A DNA stretch of 7,493 bases from an uncultured Flavobacterium sp. (GTDB lineage Bacteria; Bacteroidota; Bacteroidia; Flavobacteriales; Flavobacteriaceae), in NCBI RefSeq assembly GCF_946482535.1, contig NZ_CAMLRU010000133.1, positions 1 through 7,493 on the forward strand, written 5' to 3'. The position numbers were made by a program, and so were the translations under genes. Shown in pieces: positions 6,888 to 7,493 of the stretch (positions are counted from its first letter, which is position 1; the number at the start of each line of letters is the position of its first letter). The notes beneath the pieces are model-generated. The model was not told the DNA's origin. It did not search any database and worked only from the letters and a program-made list of their open reading frames with translations.

Positions 6888-6905
6888 TATTGATATTTAT
6901 CAATA
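6888..6905. promoter_or_regulatory. Perfect dyad TATTGATA-TT-TATCAATA, matching the FNR-box pattern
   Basis: Two perfect 8-bp arms are separated by two bases. The core at 6890-6903 is TTGAT-N4-ATCAA, identical to the classical FNR consensus. Its centre (6896.5) is about 61 bp upstream of the start predicted from the kinase -7 box, a position used by Crp/FNR-family activators in other bacteria. The match is seen directly; binding by a flavobacterial Crp/FNR homologue is inference. Confidence 0.45.
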
Positions 6906-6950
6906 AGTATCATTTTGTTTCCGGATGGCTTTATTTTTAGTCAGTTTCTT

Positions 6951-7001
6951 ATGGAAAAGATATTGAAAAGTGAAGAAAAAAGAAATAGTGGTGGTTGCTA
7001 A
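6951..7001 (+). CDS. Doubtful 16-residue small reading frame
   Basis: ATG at 6951 to TAA at 6999-7001 encodes a charged peptide, MEKILKSEEKRNSGGC, ending in Gly-Gly-Cys. It lies on the opposite strand to its neighbours. The hairpin at 7009-7036 follows within 8 nt and could end a plus-strand transcript. A weak box, TATTTTTA at 6932-6939, lies upstream, with TTTG only 14 nt before it, shorter than usual. I recognise no family. At this length it may well be chance. Confidence 0.15.
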   Translation: MEKILKSEEKRNSGGC

Positions 7002-7008
7002 AATAAAA

Positions 7009-7036
7009 AAAATCCCAATCTTGCGAATGGGATTTT
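7009..7036 (-). terminator. Rho-independent terminator of rplT
   Basis: A 9-bp stem pairs 7009-7017 with 7028-7036 (core ATCCCA/TGGGAT) around a 10-base loop. On the minus strand it is followed by an almost unbroken U-tract (8 U, A, then 4 U), so it should end the rplT transcript 40 nt after the stop codon. The plus-strand T-tract is shorter, so termination in that direction would be weaker. Confidence 0.85.
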
Positions 7037-7075
7037 CTATTATAAGTAAGTTAAATCGAGGTTGTACAAACGTTC

Positions 7076-7420
7076 TTATTTCACTTTTTTCACGATAGCT
7101 TTGAAAGCTTCCGGGTGGTTCATCGCTAAATCAGCTAATACTTTACGGTTCAATTCGATTCCGTTTTTCTTAACCAATCCGATAAATTGTGAATAACTCA
7201 TTCCTTCCAAACGAGCTCCGGCGTTGATACGCTGAATCCATAGTGAACGGAAGTTTCTTTTGTTTTGCTTTCTGTCGCGGTAAGCATAAAGCATTGCTTT
7301 TTCTACTGCGTTTTTAGCAACTGTCCAAACGTTTTTACGTCTACCAAAGAAACCTTTGGCTTGCTTCATTATCTTTTTTCTTCTTGCTCTTTTAGCAACT
7401 GAATTTACTGATCTTGGCAT
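7076..7420 (-). CDS. rplT: 50S ribosomal protein L20
   Basis: A complete 114-residue, strongly basic protein that binds 23S rRNA early in large-subunit assembly. Recognisable family segments are the basic N-terminal tail ([18 protein letters not shown], about 11-28), [17 protein letters not shown] (46-62), RINAGAR (64-70), GMSYSQFI (73-80) and NRKVLADLA (91-99). The length is close to the usual 114-120. The ATG at 7418-7420 opens MPRSVN, the expected N-terminus. In most bacteria rplT follows infC and rpmI; those would lie to the right of the window. In several bacteria L20 represses its own operon by binding a leader that mimics its rRNA site, and a foldable leader is seen upstream here. Confidence 0.98.
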   Translation of the reverse strand: MPRSVNSVAKRARRKKIMKQAKGFFGRRKNVWTVAKNAVEKAMLYAYRDRKQNKRNFRSLWIQRINAGARLEGMSYSQFIGLVKKNGIELNRKVLADLAMNHPEAFKAIVKKVK

Positions 7421-7493
7421 AATTTTTCTGTTTTTTTGTAGCAGGCGTCCCGAATTGAATCAAGGGAACTTCAAAGCCATACTCCAAGGTTAT
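7421..7493 (-). other. rplT leader or rpmI-rplT spacer, foldable (window edge)
   Basis: On the minus strand a TAA at 7492-7490 could be the stop codon of the expected upstream gene rpmI, but only one base before it is visible. The rest can fold into one interrupted stem: 7438-7440 with 7480-7482, 7444-7446 with 7476-7478, and 7447-7451 with 7464-7469 (one bulged base), around a 12-base loop. It has richer GC clustering than the A/T-rich spacers elsewhere in the window. No terminator-like U-tract follows. A ribosomal-protein leader is possible but unproven. Confidence 0.35.

Larger units (their letters stand above)
6765..7075. other. Intergenic region between rplT and the histidine kinase gene
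   Basis: This 311-nt AT-rich stretch holds, from kinase to rplT: an A/T-rich 5' leader of about 70 nt for the kinase mRNA, the -7 box at 6840-6847, the dyad at 6888-6905, a doubtful plus-strand small reading frame at 6951-7001, and the rplT terminator at 7009-7036. I see no RNA gene and no remnant of a larger gene. Confidence 0.7.

Noticed and set aside
6925..6966. 13-codon plus-strand frame starting at ATG 6925 (hydrophobic peptide)
   Set aside because: Too short, overlaps the other small frame in a different phase, and has no supporting signal.

Overview
The window looks like chromosome from a member of the Flavobacteriaceae, probably Flavobacterium or a close relative. The DNA is AT-rich. 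Putative promoters follow the Bacteroidota pattern (TTG, about 19 nt, then TAnnTTTG) rather than the E. coli one, start codons lack Shine-Dalgarno sequences, and the protein families and the 114-residue L20 fit that group. I see no tRNA, CRISPR array, insertion sequence or phage gene. The genes look like intact core or metabolic genes, apart from one cut by the window edge.

Layout: (1) 1-359, minus: N-terminal part of a 23S rRNA pseudouridine synthase (RluF type). (2) 360-474: a short divergent promoter region whose two predicted -10-like boxes lie 4-5 nt from the two start codons, predicting leaderless or nearly leaderless mRNAs. (3) 475-2253, plus: a two-gene cyanophycin-degradation operon, a cytoplasmic cyanophycinase followed by an isoaspartyl peptidase/L-asparaginase. 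The genes are separated by a 57-nt inverted-repeat array made of heptamers, and the operon ends at a bidirectional hairpin terminator (2274-2305). (4) 2322-4925, minus: a large exported zinc metalloprotease of the DUF5117/DUF5118 metzincin-like family, converging on the same terminator. (5) 5066-6764, minus: a cytoplasmic PAS histidine kinase followed one base later by a stand-alone receiver protein. (6) 6765-7075: an intergenic region with a perfect Bacteroidota -7 box for the kinase, a perfect FNR-like dyad about 60 bp upstream of its predicted start, a doubtful 16-residue reading frame, and the rplT terminator. (7) 7076-7420, minus: ribosomal protein L20, preceded by a foldable leader in which a stop codon, perhaps that of rpmI, lies at the window edge.

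How the genes work together: cyanophycinase should release beta-Asp-Arg dipeptides, and the isoaspartyl peptidase should split these into aspartate and arginine, so the pair is a complete nitrogen-store breakdown module. No cyanophycin synthetase is visible on either side. The kinase and receiver should form a phosphorelay without its own DNA-binding output. The metalloprotease lies 140 nt downstream of the receiver on the same strand with no clear terminator between them, so read-through is possible but unproven.

I found no clearly new multi-gene system. The observations most worth following are the heptamer inverted repeat inside the cyanophycin operon, the FNR-like dyad in front of the kinase, the paired leaderless promoters, and the changed substrate-site residue in the cyanophycinase.
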